DNA of 35,231 bases from Bdellovibrionales bacterium RIFOXYD1_FULL_55_31 (GCA_001770175.1 MEQK01000025.1:1660-36890); one strand, 5' to 3'; shown: positions 7,390 to 15,374, counted from the stretch's first letter. Notes: a model not told the origin generated them from the sequence alone. Translations and numbers: made by a program.

Positions 7390-8223
7390 CTAGCCGAGCA
7401 GCTTCAGAGCCGCTTGGCTGGTGTTGTTCGCGTGACTGAGGACGGAGATTCCCGATTGCATCAGGATGTTGTTCTTGGTCATTTCCGAGACTTCCTCGGC
7501 CATGTCCGTATCGCGGATACGGCTGTTGGCTGCGGACAGGTTCTCGTCACTGATCGCGAGATTGTTGATCGTCGACTGGAGCCGGTTCTGCATGGCGCCG
7601 AGATCCGCGCGGATGCTGTTGACCCGGACCAGAGCGTCGTCGATCACCGAGAGGCTGAGCTGCGCGCCCTGCTTCGTCGCAACCGATTCACCGCCGAGCT
7701 TCAAGGCGTCTAGCGAGGCATCGGATCTTTCGCCGTTGTAGACCACGCGGTCAAGGATCGGGTTGTTCTTCGTGCCCACCTGGATCTCGAAGATTCCGGC
7801 TTTTCCGTTCAACAGGGGAGTCCCGTTGAATTGCGTGATGTTGGCGATACGATCCATTTCCTGCTTGAGCGACTGGAACTCGCGATCGACGAACTGGCGT
7901 TCAGTGTCACCGATCGTGTCAGAAGCGGCCTGGATGCCCAGTTCCCGCAACCGGACGAGCATGTTCGAGATCTCGTTCAGTCCGCCCTCGGACACCTGGA
8001 TCAGCGAGACCCCGTCCGATGCGTTTCGTTTCGCCTGGCGAATGCCTCGGACCTGCGCCCGGAGATTCTCCGATATCGCGAGTCCCGCGGCGTCGTCGCC
8101 GGCGTGGTTGATCCGGCTGCCGCTGGCGAGCCGTTCCAACGATTTGTCCAAGTTACCGCGTGTGATTGCCATCTGTCTCTGCGCGTTGAGCGCAGTGGTA
8201 TTGGTCGCTATTCGCAAACCCAT
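7390..8223 (-). CDS. fliC: Flagellin
   Basis: Filament subunit exported through the flagellar type III apparatus. At 277 residues it is a short flagellin with the conserved D0/D1 ends and almost no variable centre: N-terminal GLRIATNTTALNAQRQ, SGSRINHAGDDAAGLAIS (residues ~35-52), DGVSLIQVSEGGLNEI, and C-terminal NLSAANSRIRDTDMAEE and QAALKLLG. A small D2-like stretch lies at ~150-185. GGAGG is 5 bases before the ATG. It shares most of its length with the second flagellin at 8603-9454, but each has its own promoter, suggesting separately tuned paralogues in one filament. The gene symbol is generic; the paralogue number in this organism cannot be told. Confidence 0.96.
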   Translation of the reverse strand: MGLRIATNTTALNAQRQMAITRGNLDKSLERLASGSRINHAGDDAAGLAISENLRAQVRGIRQAKRNASDGVSLIQVSEGGLNEISNMLVRLRELGIQAASDTIGDTERQFVDREFQSLKQEMDRIANITQFNGTPLLNGKAGIFEIQVGTKNNPILDRVVYNGERSDASLDALKLGGESVATKQGAQLSLSVIDDALVRVNSIRADLGAMQNRLQSTINNLAISDENLSAANSRIRDTDMAEEVSEMTKNNILMQSGISVLSHANNTSQAALKLLG

Positions 8224-8260
8224 ACTAGCCTCCGTTCATAAGTGCGATCCTCCCTGCAGC

Positions 8261-8282
8261 TCACCCCTTTCCATAGGGGTGA
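8261..8282 (-). promoter_or_regulatory. Leader hairpin upstream of the first flagellin
   Basis: TCACCCCT (8261-8268) pairs perfectly with AGGGGTGA (8275-8282) around a 6-base loop. In the minus-strand transcript this hairpin lies about 40 bases before the flagellin ATG and about 30 bases before its ribosome binding site, suiting mRNA stability or translational control in the ~200-nt leader. The rest of 8224-8602 holds only the promoter and the hairpin listed below; I see no gene. Confidence 0.5.
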
Positions 8283-8430
8283 CGAGCATCCATGCTCATT
8301 GGTTGACTACGTTTACGACACGACCCTCTTCTTGGAGTGCCGTGTTTCTGGCTGCCGGGGGACCATTCCCCAGGCTTCCATACCTTTCACCCGTCCCGAT
8401 CGCGCGCGCCCTGAATGCGGGTGCAGCGGA

Positions 8431-8456
8431 CAATCGGAGTATTGACGAGCCCTAAA
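8431..8456 (-). promoter_or_regulatory. Sigma-28-like promoter for the first flagellin
   Basis: On the minus strand, TTTA (8456-8453) is followed after 14 bases by TCCGATTG (8438-8431). The known sigma-28 (FliA) consensus is TAAA-N15-GCCGATAA. The CCGAT core is kept, and the second flagellin has a better version of the same pattern with the same TCCGAT, which supports the call. It predicts a leader of ~200 nt. Confidence 0.45.
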
Positions 8457-8498
8457 GCGGCTATTCATGACCGGCTCGGCTTCGCGGTTTCACGGGAG

Positions 8499-8541
8499 GG
8501 CCCATCCGGTCGTGCCGTCATGGCACGCGGGCGGATGGGCC
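8499..8541 (-). terminator. Long GC-rich hairpin after the second flagellin
   Basis: GGCCCATCCG (8499-8508) pairs perfectly with 8532-8541, and inside it CGTGCC (8511-8516) pairs with GGCACG (8522-8527). It lies ~60 bases past the stop of the flagellin at 8603-9454 and upstream of the promoter of the next flagellin. There is no T-tract, so it may stabilise the mRNA 3' end or help Rho-dependent termination rather than act as an intrinsic terminator. Confidence 0.5.
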
Positions 8542-8602
8542 AATGCCCGTTATCCAGGAAACAAGCTCAGGCAACGTGCCTTTGCTTCAGGTCAAACTTT
8601 CA

Positions 8603-9454
8603 TCATCCAGTTCCTCCTTGCCCCAGGAGTCCCAGGGCACTTTTGATCGTACTGTTCGCCTGGCCCAAGACAGCCACGCCAGACTGGGTCAAAATCTGAT
8701 TCTTCGTCAGCTCCGTGGTTTCCTCGGCGATATCCGCGTCGCGGATGCGGCTGTTCGCGGCGGCGAGGTTTTCTTTGCTGATCATGATGTTGTTGATGAC
8801 GGACTGAAGCCGGTTTTGCATGGCTCCGAATTCGGCGCGGATCGAGGTCACCGATTGAAGTGCTTCGTCGATGCTGGCCAAGCTGTTTTGCGCGCTCGAC
8901 TTCTCTCCGACATTGGTCAGGTTAAGTCCGAGGGCGACGGAGTTGACGTCGGCGGAATTCGAATCGAAAAGCCGGATTCGATCGACGGCCGGGTTATTGC
9001 GTGTTCCGACTTGGATTTCGAAGGTCGAGGAACTTCCGTTCAAGAGCGGAATTCGATTGTATTCGGTGCTGTTCGCGATGCGATCCACTTCGGCGAGGAG
9101 CTGTTGAAATTCGACGTCGAGAAATTTTCTTTCCTGAGGTCCGACGGTGTCGGAAGCCGCCTGGACTCCGAGTTCGCGCATTCTGATCAGGATGTTGGAG
9201 ACCTCACCCATGGCGCTTTCGGCAACCTGAACGAGAGAGACCCCGTCCTGTGCGTTTCTTTCGGCTTGTCCAAGCCCCCTGAGCTGTGATCGAAGGCTTT
9301 CCGAAATCGCGAGGCCAGCGGCGTCGTCGCCGGCGTGGTTGATTCGTGATCCCGAGCTTAGCCTTTCGAGTGTGCGATCGAGGGAAGAACGCGTCGAGCG
9401 TAGGTTTCGCTGAGCGACAAGGGAAGGAACATTTGTGTTAATTCGCAGTCCCAT
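8603..9454 (-). CDS. Flagellin, second copy
   Basis: A 283-residue flagellin paralogous to the one at 7390-8223. It has the same D0/D1 blocks (GLRINTNVPSLVAQRN, SSGSRINHAGDDAAGLAISESLR, DGVSLVQVAESAMGEV, and C-terminal NLAAANSRIRDADIAEE) and a short centre around residues 140-185. The C-terminus differs: after ALGLLGQ it carries a Gly-rich tail GGTG instead of stopping at LLG. GGAGG precedes the ATG at 9454. A good sigma-28-type promoter lies ~110 bases upstream. It is exported by the flagellar apparatus; no chaperone (fliS) or cap (fliD) gene is nearby. Confidence 0.96.
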   Translation of the reverse strand: MGLRINTNVPSLVAQRNLRSTRSSLDRTLERLSSGSRINHAGDDAAGLAISESLRSQLRGLGQAERNAQDGVSLVQVAESAMGEVSNILIRMRELGVQAASDTVGPQERKFLDVEFQQLLAEVDRIANSTEYNRIPLLNGSSSTFEIQVGTRNNPAVDRIRLFDSNSADVNSVALGLNLTNVGEKSSAQNSLASIDEALQSVTSIRAEFGAMQNRLQSVINNIMISKENLAAANSRIRDADIAEETTELTKNQILTQSGVAVLGQANSTIKSALGLLGQGGTG

Positions 9455-9564
9455 AACCTTCCTCCATGAAGGTAGTTCGGGCCATCCTCGGCCTTATGGG
9501 TTGCAGGTTCTACTTCTTTTTCAACAGACCGTCTTGGCCTGGTGAAATCCTGCTTCCAAGTAAC

Positions 9565-9591
9565 GGATCGGAAGATCTTCGAAGGTCTTTA
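9565..9591 (-). promoter_or_regulatory. Sigma-28-type promoter for the second flagellin
   Basis: On the minus strand TAAA (9591-9588) is followed by exactly 15 bases and then TCCGATCC (9572-9565), against the known consensus TAAA-N15-GCCGATAA. It lies just after the terminator of the upstream gene and predicts a leader of ~105 nt before the flagellin ATG. Confidence 0.7.
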
Positions 9592-9601
9592 GGAAAAAAT
9601 G

Positions 9602-9652
9602 AAAAAAAACGGAACAGAAGCGGCGCCCCCTCGGGGGCGGCTCCAGTTCCGT
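9602..9652 (-). terminator. Intrinsic terminator of the RAMA-like gene
   Basis: ACGGAAC (9609-9615) pairs with GTTCCGT (9646-9652) and encloses a very strong GC stem, CGCCCC/GGGGCG (9624-9629 with 9634-9639). On the minus strand the stem is followed by a run of seven or eight T's (9608-9602) and a second T-run at 9598-9593. It ends the gene at 9679 and insulates the flagellin promoter immediately downstream. Confidence 0.88.
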
Positions 9653-9678
9653 CGAAAACTTGCGAAGTTTTGCGGATT

Positions 9679-9972
9679 TCAGGCAGCTTCGGAAATGTCC
9701 TCCGCGTGCCAGAATTCATAAAGCGTCTTTCCGTTATCGGTTCTCAGCCATTTTGAGGCGTGATCCGGAGGGTCCTGACCGAGGCAACCCAGGACGAAAG
9801 CATGTATCGTGGTGGTTTCTTTTCCCGTGTTCACTTTGTATTCGCCGTTTGGCTGCTTGACCACCTTGCAGATGCGCGAGGGATCGCTGACATAGTAAAG
9901 AGTTTCTCCATCTTTCAGGTGACCGTTGTGCACCAACGAGGTTAGGTCGAATTTATTCTTCTTTTTTGACAC
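9679..9972 (-). CDS. Small RAMA-like single-domain protein
   Basis: A 97-residue protein with the outline of the RAMA domain (restriction system modified-DNA reader): a helix-turn LTSLVHNGHLKDGETLYY at the start, short beta strands, a central TTTIHAFVLGCLG helix in the place where RAMA domains have an SPS-Ala helix, and a final NGKTLYEFWH with the typical terminal Trp. RAMA domains are proposed to bind modified DNA, usually fused to nucleases; here it stands alone. The start GTG at 9972 follows GGAGG at good spacing, whereas the longer frame to 10035 lacks one. A strong terminator follows. The assignment is by pattern only; a DUF4357-like or unrelated small fold is possible. Confidence 0.6.
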   Translation of the reverse strand: MSKKKNKFDLTSLVHNGHLKDGETLYYVSDPSRICKVVKQPNGEYKVNTGKETTTIHAFVLGCLGQDPPDHASKWLRTDNGKTLYEFWHAEDISEAA

Positions 9973-10064
9973 GCAGTAAGTCCTCCCATCATTTCGTATC
10001 GGAAATATCTGCCGGGTATTTAGTGCCGAGTGCAATCCGCCGGGATAAACGACAAAATGTTCAT

Positions 10065-11144
10065 ATGAGTGGTCAGCTTGAACCCGGTCCGCGGGGACCC
10101 AGTCCGAAAGCCCTGTCCCGGTTGTGTGTCGACGTCATCGAGGGAGAGCGGGCAAATCGGCAATTTGGGAACCTGCTGGACAAGGCTTTCGGAGCGGTCG
10201 AGGGTGCGCATTTTTTTGACGACTTTCCGGTCTGGGATGAACGCTACGGAAATCCCGATCAGGTGCTTCGAGCAGGTGTTTTTGCCGGCAAGAGGCGTGA
10301 TTTGATCTGTTCTTCCTCCGTTCGGCTCGCGGACCTTCGTATCAGCCCCGCACGTCAGCTTTCCGTCGCGATTATCGGGGCGGTCGCGACAGACCCCAGA
10401 TACCGGGGCCATGGATTCGCGTCACGGGCGGTATCGCTTTGCGTTGAATGGGCCGCACAGCGGGGGGCAGTCGCCGCTTTCCTTTGGGGTTCGGAGCACG
10501 CCCTGTATCGGAGGTTGGGCTTCGAGCTTTGCGGCGAGCAGGTGAGGCTGCCATTGCGCGCTCTAACGCGGCTTGCGTCTGCAAAGCGAACCGCGGTTCA
10601 TGCCGGGTGGTGTTCAGGGATCTCCGAGTGCCTGAAGACGCGGCCATACGGGCTTGTCGTCCACGATTCTGATCTGGCCTGGTTGAAAGCTCACAAGAAT
10701 GTTCGTTGGTTCTGGACCGGCGATTCGAGCCGCCCGTCAGCTTATGCGGGCCTCGGCCGCGGCATGGACCTTTGCGGACTCGTGCATGAGTGGGGCGGTG
10801 CAACGGAAGACCTCTTCGCCATCCTCGCCCATATCGGCGAGCAATTTCCGGAATCCGCTCTTTTGGGATATCCGCGCCTTCTTTCTGAGACGGGGTTATT
10901 GGGGGACTCTTCCGACTGTTTCGGTCTGGAGCCGGAATATCTTTGCATGGCTAGAATTCTGGACCCGGGAAAACTTTATGAAGCTTATCGTCCTGATGAC
11001 GTGTTTAAGCGCGAACTCGTCTCCGGAATGAATGAGCGCCAGCTCACACGGCTCTTCTTCGGTCCGCTTGATCGAACTCAATCTCAGTACGCGGAGGTCG
11101 GGTTGCCCTTCCCGCTTTGGATCTGGGGACTCGACAGCGCCTGA
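10065..11144 (+). CDS. GNAT-family N-acetyltransferase
   Basis: A 359-residue protein with a clear GNAT acetyl-CoA site: IIGAVATDPRYRGHGFASRAV, in which RYRGHGFA is the pyrophosphate-binding Q/RxxGxG/A loop, then FLWGSEHALYRRLGFELCG, the usual C-terminal motif of the domain. The long C-terminal part (~150 residues) suggests a two-domain Eis-like or double-GNAT arrangement rather than a minimal GNAT. The substrate cannot be told. The ATG at 10065 is chosen because it precedes the first folded region; there is no strong ribosome binding site, and an in-frame GTG at 10023 is an alternative. It is divergent from the RAMA-like gene. Confidence 0.85.
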   Translation: MSGQLEPGPRGPSPKALSRLCVDVIEGERANRQFGNLLDKAFGAVEGAHFFDDFPVWDERYGNPDQVLRAGVFAGKRRDLICSSSVRLADLRISPARQLSVAIIGAVATDPRYRGHGFASRAVSLCVEWAAQRGAVAAFLWGSEHALYRRLGFELCGEQVRLPLRALTRLASAKRTAVHAGWCSGISECLKTRPYGLVVHDSDLAWLKAHKNVRWFWTGDSSRPSAYAGLGRGMDLCGLVHEWGGATEDLFAILAHIGEQFPESALLGYPRLLSETGLLGDSSDCFGLEPEYLCMARILDPGKLYEAYRPDDVFKRELVSGMNERQLTRLFFGPLDRTQSQYAEVGLPFPLWIWGLDSA

Positions 11145-11190
11145 AATTGCTCTTTCGGGGGCTCGAATTTCAGGGCAAAATTGAATTCAG

Positions 11191-11991
11191 ATGAAGCAGT
11201 ACACCTCGAAATTTCTGAAATCGATCGCCGTAGTGTATCTGGCATTCCCTGTGCTGCACATTCTGCTCGCGGGCGTTCTTTTCGATATTCCTTTCAATCT
11301 TTGCATCGGAATCCTGCTCTCGCCTTTTTATTACGTCGTTGCTTCGGCGGCCGTTGCCGTCGGTTACGGGTTATGGGAGATGCGCCGCTGGGCGTGGTAT
11401 CTGTTCGTGATCACGAACTTTCTGATCGGATATGAGAACGCCGTGATGGCCAACCTCTATGGCGAGAGTCATCACAAAGTGCTCGCATTTTTGGGATCGG
11501 TTGTGGTCCTTATTCTCGTCACCTATCGCGTAGGACGGGAGATCCGTGTTCCCTATTTTTTCCCGAAAATCCGCTGGTGGGAGAGCGATCCCCGATATCG
11601 GCTCTCCGTTCCCGTCAGTCTCAATCGTCGCATCGGGGAAGTGATCGAAGGCGAGATCATGGACGTCTCGATGAGCGGCTGTTTCGTGAAGCTGAGAGGC
11701 GACCTCGATATCGACGAGGATGTTTCGGTGGGGTTCTCGGTTTTCGGATATCTCGTGAATTGTCACGGAACCGTCGTCTGGAGAACACAAAGCACCGTTA
11801 CCCATCCAAAGGGGATCGGAATCAAATTCCGTAACCTGGGAAGAACTGAAAAACGACATCTCAGGGCCATCAATCGACGATTGAGAAAGATCGCGGCACT
11901 GTATCGCCGTTCCCGATATCTCCTGAACCAAGAGGAGTTCCTTAAGAGACTTCAGGAAATCGAATCACCTCGGGGTATGATCAATAAATGA
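11191..11991 (+). CDS. Membrane-anchored PilZ protein (c-di-GMP receptor)
   Basis: A 266-residue protein with about four hydrophobic segments in residues 8-115, followed by a cytoplasmic PilZ domain (~125-225). The PilZ c-di-GMP motifs are recognisable: the Arg-rich segment SDPRYRLSVPV and the DVSMSGCFV box (D/NxSxxG), then GIGIKF near the end of the barrel. The first motif is RYR rather than the usual RxxxR, so binding is likely but not certain. A basic helix (HLRAINRRLRKIAALYRRSR) follows. The stop overlaps the tadA start (ATGA), so the two are cotranscribed. It probably couples c-di-GMP to an envelope or motility partner. Confidence 0.88.
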   Translation: MKQYTSKFLKSIAVVYLAFPVLHILLAGVLFDIPFNLCIGILLSPFYYVVASAAVAVGYGLWEMRRWAWYLFVITNFLIGYENAVMANLYGESHHKVLAFLGSVVVLILVTYRVGREIRVPYFFPKIRWWESDPRYRLSVPVSLNRRIGEVIEGEIMDVSMSGCFVKLRGDLDIDEDVSVGFSVFGYLVNCHGTVVWRTQSTVTHPKGIGIKFRNLGRTEKRHLRAINRRLRKIAALYRRSRYLLNQEEFLKRLQEIESPRGMINK

Positions 11992-12443
11992 CGGATTGGA
12001 TGAAGGAGGCTTTGCGTCTGGCCGAAAGAGCGGCCGCCGAAGACGAAGTTCCCGTGGGGGCCGTTGTCGTGCAGGGAGATCGGGTCGTCGGACGCGGCTA
12101 CAATCAGCGCGAAACGAGGCAAAGCCCCATTGCCCACGCGGAAATTCTGGCCATCGACGAAGCCTCACGGAATCTCGGGACCTGGCGACTCGTGGGCGCG
12201 ACTCTGTTTGTGACACTCGAGCCCTGCCCCATGTGCCTGGCGGCGCTGCAGCAGGCCCGAATCGATGCGGTCATTTACGGAGCGAGCGACCCAAAAGGCG
12301 GCGCGATCAGTCTTGGTTATCTGCTTCACGAGGATCTTAGGACCAATCATCGATTTGCGGCGCGCTTTGAACCAAGTCACGACTGTGGGGAGATTCTCAC
12401 GAAATTTTTTCGCCAGAAGCGGCAAGGTTCGACGCGAACTTGA
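11988..12443 (+). CDS. tadA: tRNA adenosine(34) deaminase
   Basis: Converts A34 to inosine in the anticodon of tRNA-Arg(ACG), allowing it to read CGU, CGC and CGA; cytoplasmic homodimer. The 151-residue protein has the zinc site His50-Ala-Glu52 (HAE) and Cys80/Cys83 in PCPMC, plus the family landmarks DEVPVGAVVV and YGASDPKGGA. Length is normal. Its ATG overlaps the stop of the membrane PilZ gene; this is a common way for tadA to be embedded in an unrelated operon. Confidence 0.95.
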   Translation: MTDWMKEALRLAERAAAEDEVPVGAVVVQGDRVVGRGYNQRETRQSPIAHAEILAIDEASRNLGTWRLVGATLFVTLEPCPMCLAALQQARIDAVIYGASDPKGGAISLGYLLHEDLRTNHRFAARFEPSHDCGEILTKFFRQKRQGSTRT

Positions 12444-12475
12444 TTTTGGGCTAAGCTCTTAGAAAAGGGGAATTC

Positions 12476-12928
12476 ATGTCTCTCAAATTATCTTTCGCTA
12501 GCCTCTCGCTAGGAGCTTCGGTTGACCAACAAACCGGCAGTCTTTCGGTTTTTGATATTCTGGAAGAAATCCGGATCCCGCAGGTTCCAGTTCACCTTCA
12601 ATCGCTCGTCATCGCCCTGGCGCTGGAGAAACCGGATCCGAACGAATTCTCAGGGAAGATTCTCATTCACATCCTGACCCCGGACGGCAAGCAGCAGACG
12701 GTCGGAAACGGTGAAATGCGTATTCCCGCGGAGCAGAAGCGGATGAAAGCGGTATTCCGGTTTGGAGGATTCCCTCTTCTGATGTTCGGTTCGCACCGTT
12801 TTGTTCTCTCCTGGATCAATCAGGCTGGGGCGAAGGTCGGAGAGGCGATTTTGGACTTCGACGTTGTTCAGGTAACTCAAGTCGCTCAGGGCGTCGCTCC
12901 TTCCGAGAAGCCGCCGTTAGCGCATTGA
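12476..12928 (+). CDS. DUF6941-like protein
   Basis: A 150-residue soluble protein with no signal peptide. The order of elements (FASLSLGASVDQQTGSLSVFDIL, a run of strands around LVIALALEKPD, a GKILIHILTPDG strand-turn, and a final SHRFVLSWINQAGAKVGEAIL) resembles DUF6941, a family of small beta-sandwich-like proteins of unknown role. AAAAGGGG precedes the ATG. It lies 18 bases before the GYF_2-PilZ gene, so the two are probably cotranscribed. The family name is my best match from memory, not certain. Confidence 0.75.
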   Translation: MSLKLSFASLSLGASVDQQTGSLSVFDILEEIRIPQVPVHLQSLVIALALEKPDPNEFSGKILIHILTPDGKQQTVGNGEMRIPAEQKRMKAVFRFGGFPLLMFGSHRFVLSWINQAGAKVGEAILDFDVVQVTQVAQGVAPSEKPPLAH

Positions 12929-12945
12929 TCGCACTGTGAGGCCTC

Positions 12946-13491
12946 ATGCAAGTTGAAAGTGTGTGGTTTGTCCGGCATCTGACTGAGACTCTCGGACCCA
13001 TGGGGGAAGAAACCCTGATCGGACTCCTGAAACAAAGGAGAGTCGATTTCGCCGATTTCGGCTGGCATGAGGGGTTACCCGATTGGACGCGCCTGTTCGG
13101 CATTCAGGAACTCGCGTCGCACATGCCACCCCATCCGGGTATACCGGTGCCCGGGCAACCCCGCGGGAGTCGCCCGGCTGAATGGATTCCGCGCGAGACG
13201 CGTGCACCGCTTCGCGGTTTCATGATCACCCAGGATGGCGCGAAAATGGAAATCGTGAACATCAGCGAAAGCGGTATTCTCATCAAGTCAGATATTCTGA
13301 TCCCCGTGGGAACGGAACTCTCGTTTATGATCGATTCGGCGGTTCTGCCCAAGGGCTTCGCGATGAAGGGCCGTGTTGCGCGTCACGCGCAAAGCCCGAT
13401 TTTCCGGGGCTTTGGAATTGAGTTTTTAGCTCTGCAGGACTCGCAGCGTAAGACGATCCAGGAGTATGTTGCACGCCAGGTAAAGACCTGA
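12946..13491 (+). CDS. GYF_2-PilZ two-domain protein
   Basis: A 181-residue cytoplasmic protein. Residues ~4-52 match the GYF_2 (DUF4339) pattern: VWFVR, GPMGEETLIGLLKQ, WHEGLPDWTRLF, a fold that usually binds proline-rich peptides. Residues ~80-178 form a PilZ domain with an Arg-containing entry (PRETRAPLRGF), NISESGILI (NxSxxG box) and RGFGIEF. A Pro/Gly-rich hinge joins them. The combination suggests a c-di-GMP-responsive adaptor that contacts a partner through the GYF_2 part. It is the second PilZ protein within 2 kb. The ribosome binding site is weak (TGAGG), in keeping with translational coupling to the gene before it. Confidence 0.87.
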   Translation: MQVESVWFVRHLTETLGPMGEETLIGLLKQRRVDFADFGWHEGLPDWTRLFGIQELASHMPPHPGIPVPGQPRGSRPAEWIPRETRAPLRGFMITQDGAKMEIVNISESGILIKSDILIPVGTELSFMIDSAVLPKGFAMKGRVARHAQSPIFRGFGIEFLALQDSQRKTIQEYVARQVKT

Positions 13492-13498
13492 GCGCTCG

Positions 13499-14728
13499 TT
13501 GGAGCGTGCTTTGCAGCCGTTCAAGCCGGTGGGCAACATTGCGCAGAAAATTGGACTGGTGCTCTCGGGAGGCGGTGCGCGTGCCGCCTATCATGCGGGC
13601 GTCCTGAAGGCGATTTCTGAAATCATCAAGCAGGACGATCACCCGTTTCCCGTCATCGCCGGTTTTTCGGCCGGCGCGTTTAACGGAGCGTTTCTTGCGG
13701 CCCGCGCAACCAACGGTTTTCGGCAGAACGCGACCGAGCTTTGGAACGTCTGGAAAAACCTGAAACCTGAAGCGGTTTTTCGCACGGATACACTCAAACT
13801 TGCCGGAATCGGAGTGCGCTGGCTTTTAAGCCTAACCTTGGGGCGGGGAGGAGGAAGGCGAGGTCCCAATTTTCTCCTTCAAAACGAGCCGCTTCGCAGT
13901 CTTCTCGAGGGGCAGATTGACTTTCGCGCGATTCACCGCAATGTGGAAGCCGGCCGTATTCAGGGGATCGCACTTTCGGCCACGAGTTATGATACGGGGG
14001 CTACGGTCACGTTCTATGACGGCGGGCCGTTCCGCGAGCCGATCAGTTCGAAGTCGCATTTCCTGGTAAAAACCCCGCTTGAACCGGAACACATCATGGC
14101 GTCTTCCGCGATTCCCATTTTTTTTCCGCCCGTGGAAATTGACGGCGAATACTACGGTGATGGGGGGATTCGCTTGCCGACGCCGTTGAGTCCCGCGCTT
14201 CATCTTGGCGCGGAGCGGATACTGTCGATCGGCATCAGACATTCTCTCTGGAAAGGGCCTTCGGCCGTGAATCACGGTCGGACGCGGTCTCGTCGTCGAA
14301 AACCGCTGCCTCCGACGTTGGCGGAAATCGCCGGGGTGCTTCTGAATGCGATTTTTATGGAGGCCCTCGATGTCGACGTGGAGCGGTTGAAGCGCATCAA
14401 CCAGGTGCTTCGACTTCTTTACAAGGCGCATCCCGCCGCGCGGATTAACGAGCCGCGAATCGTCCCTAATCTCACCATTCAGCCTTCCATCGATCTCGGA
14501 AAGCTTGCATTTCAACTGTATCGAAAATTTTCGATGCCGTTGCAGTACTTCCTCCGGGGAATTGGCGCGTCGAATGAAAAGGGTTGGGATTTCATGAGCT
14601 ATCTTTCCTTCGACAACGCTTATACCTCCCGTCTTCTGGAGTTGGGCTATAACGACGCAATGAGCCGTCGCTCGGAAATTCGAGAGTTTTTCGCCGAGGG
14701 GACTGGGAGTATTCACCGTGCGGCATAG
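13499..14728 (+). CDS. Patatin-like phospholipase
   Basis: Acyl hydrolase of the patatin family acting through a Ser-Asp dyad. In the 409-residue frame the oxyanion loop is LSGGGARAAYHAG (~22-34), the nucleophile elbow GFSAG holds Ser57, and the Asp lies in YYGDGGI (~220). No signal peptide is visible, and the C-terminal ~130 residues are an extra helical region ending near a YLSF segment. The frame begins at TTG 13499; a TTG at 13511 is better placed after GGAG (6-base spacing), so the real protein is probably 4 residues shorter. It follows the GYF_2-PilZ gene by a few bases and may be translated from the same mRNA. In predatory or pathogenic bacteria such enzymes often act on membranes; here that is inference only. 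Confidence 0.92.
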   Translation: MERALQPFKPVGNIAQKIGLVLSGGGARAAYHAGVLKAISEIIKQDDHPFPVIAGFSAGAFNGAFLAARATNGFRQNATELWNVWKNLKPEAVFRTDTLKLAGIGVRWLLSLTLGRGGGRRGPNFLLQNEPLRSLLEGQIDFRAIHRNVEAGRIQGIALSATSYDTGATVTFYDGGPFREPISSKSHFLVKTPLEPEHIMASSAIPIFFPPVEIDGEYYGDGGIRLPTPLSPALHLGAERILSIGIRHSLWKGPSAVNHGRTRSRRRKPLPPTLAEIAGVLLNAIFMEALDVDVERLKRINQVLRLLYKAHPAARINEPRIVPNLTIQPSIDLGKLAFQLYRKFSMPLQYFLRGIGASNEKGWDFMSYLSFDNAYTSRLLELGYNDAMSRRSEIREFFAEGTGSIHRAA

Positions 14729-14743
14729 CGTAACCATCTGGAA

Positions 14744-14769
14744 ATTAAAACAAATATTCTGGTTTTAAT
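14744..14769. repeat. AT-rich inverted repeat
   Basis: ATTAAAAC (14744-14751) and GTTTTAAT (14762-14769) are perfect complements around a 10-base centre, in the 82-bp gap between the patatin gene and the next exported-protein gene. It could be an operator or a weak terminator stem; a TAAAAT at 14800-14805 close to the following GTG may be a -10 element. Confidence 0.45.
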
Positions 14770-14810
14770 GTCGCTAGTGAATTCATAGAAATACCTGATA
14801 AAATAACTCA

Positions 14811-15374
14811 GTGACCACACAAATTGTTAACTCCAAGCTGAGGCTTCCAGCCCTCCTGGTTGTCTTTGTTTTCTGCGGGATCGTGTGCAAAGCCGCGCTC
14901 GTCGCGGCAGCAAATAAGCAGCCCGGCCGGACGCTCCCGCAGGCGGCTCTAACGGTTCCCCTGGATACTCAGAAATGGAAGGAAATTGACCTCTCGGAAG
15001 CGCATCGCCTCCAGGCAATTGAGCTGTTTTTGAATCATAAAGAGATTCCCGATCTGCAGCGGATGGTCATTGGACGCCTCCATTTTGAACAGCCGAAAAT
15101 CTCCGCCTGCGTTCTTGAAAAGGAAGCCGCTGAAAGAAGCGGTCTCAAAGTGAAAACACTCGAATCCGTCCGGGGATGGGACTGTTTTTACTCGATCTCC
15201 AAGGAGGGGAAAAAGGGCTCGTTGATGGCGGTAAGAACGCTCAGGCGCGGGAACGGCAAGATCAAGCCGATCTGGTCGTCCGCGGTGGTGCTCGAAACGG
15301 GAGTTCGCGCGAATGATGTCGATGAGACCAGCTCCTTTCGGAGTTGGATTTCGTCAGTTCGGAATACGCGATGA
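14811..15374 (+). CDS. Small exported protein, unrecognised
   Basis: A 187-residue protein starting at GTG. Residues 1-34 are a signal peptide or N-terminal anchor: a positively charged start (SKLRL), a hydrophobic core (PALLVVFVFCGIVCKAALV) and an Ala-rich end. The rest is soluble and moderately basic, with no motif I recognise; two Cys (in KISACVLEKE and GWDCFYS) could form a disulfide after export. The ribosome binding site is weak. It overlaps the first, unlikely, start of the next gene but ends 20 bases before the preferred start, so the two are probably cotranscribed. Confidence 0.75.
   Translation: MTTQIVNSKLRLPALLVVFVFCGIVCKAALVAAANKQPGRTLPQAALTVPLDTQKWKEIDLSEAHRLQAIELFLNHKEIPDLQRMVIGRLHFEQPKISACVLEKEAAERSGLKVKTLESVRGWDCFYSISKEGKKGSLMAVRTLRRGNGKIKPIWSSAVVLETGVRANDVDETSSFRSWISSVRNTR

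Noticed and set aside
7466-9289. Several long plus-strand frames opposite the flagellin genes, up to 248 codons
   Set aside because: They mirror the conserved flagellin sequence in both copies and have no independent start signals.
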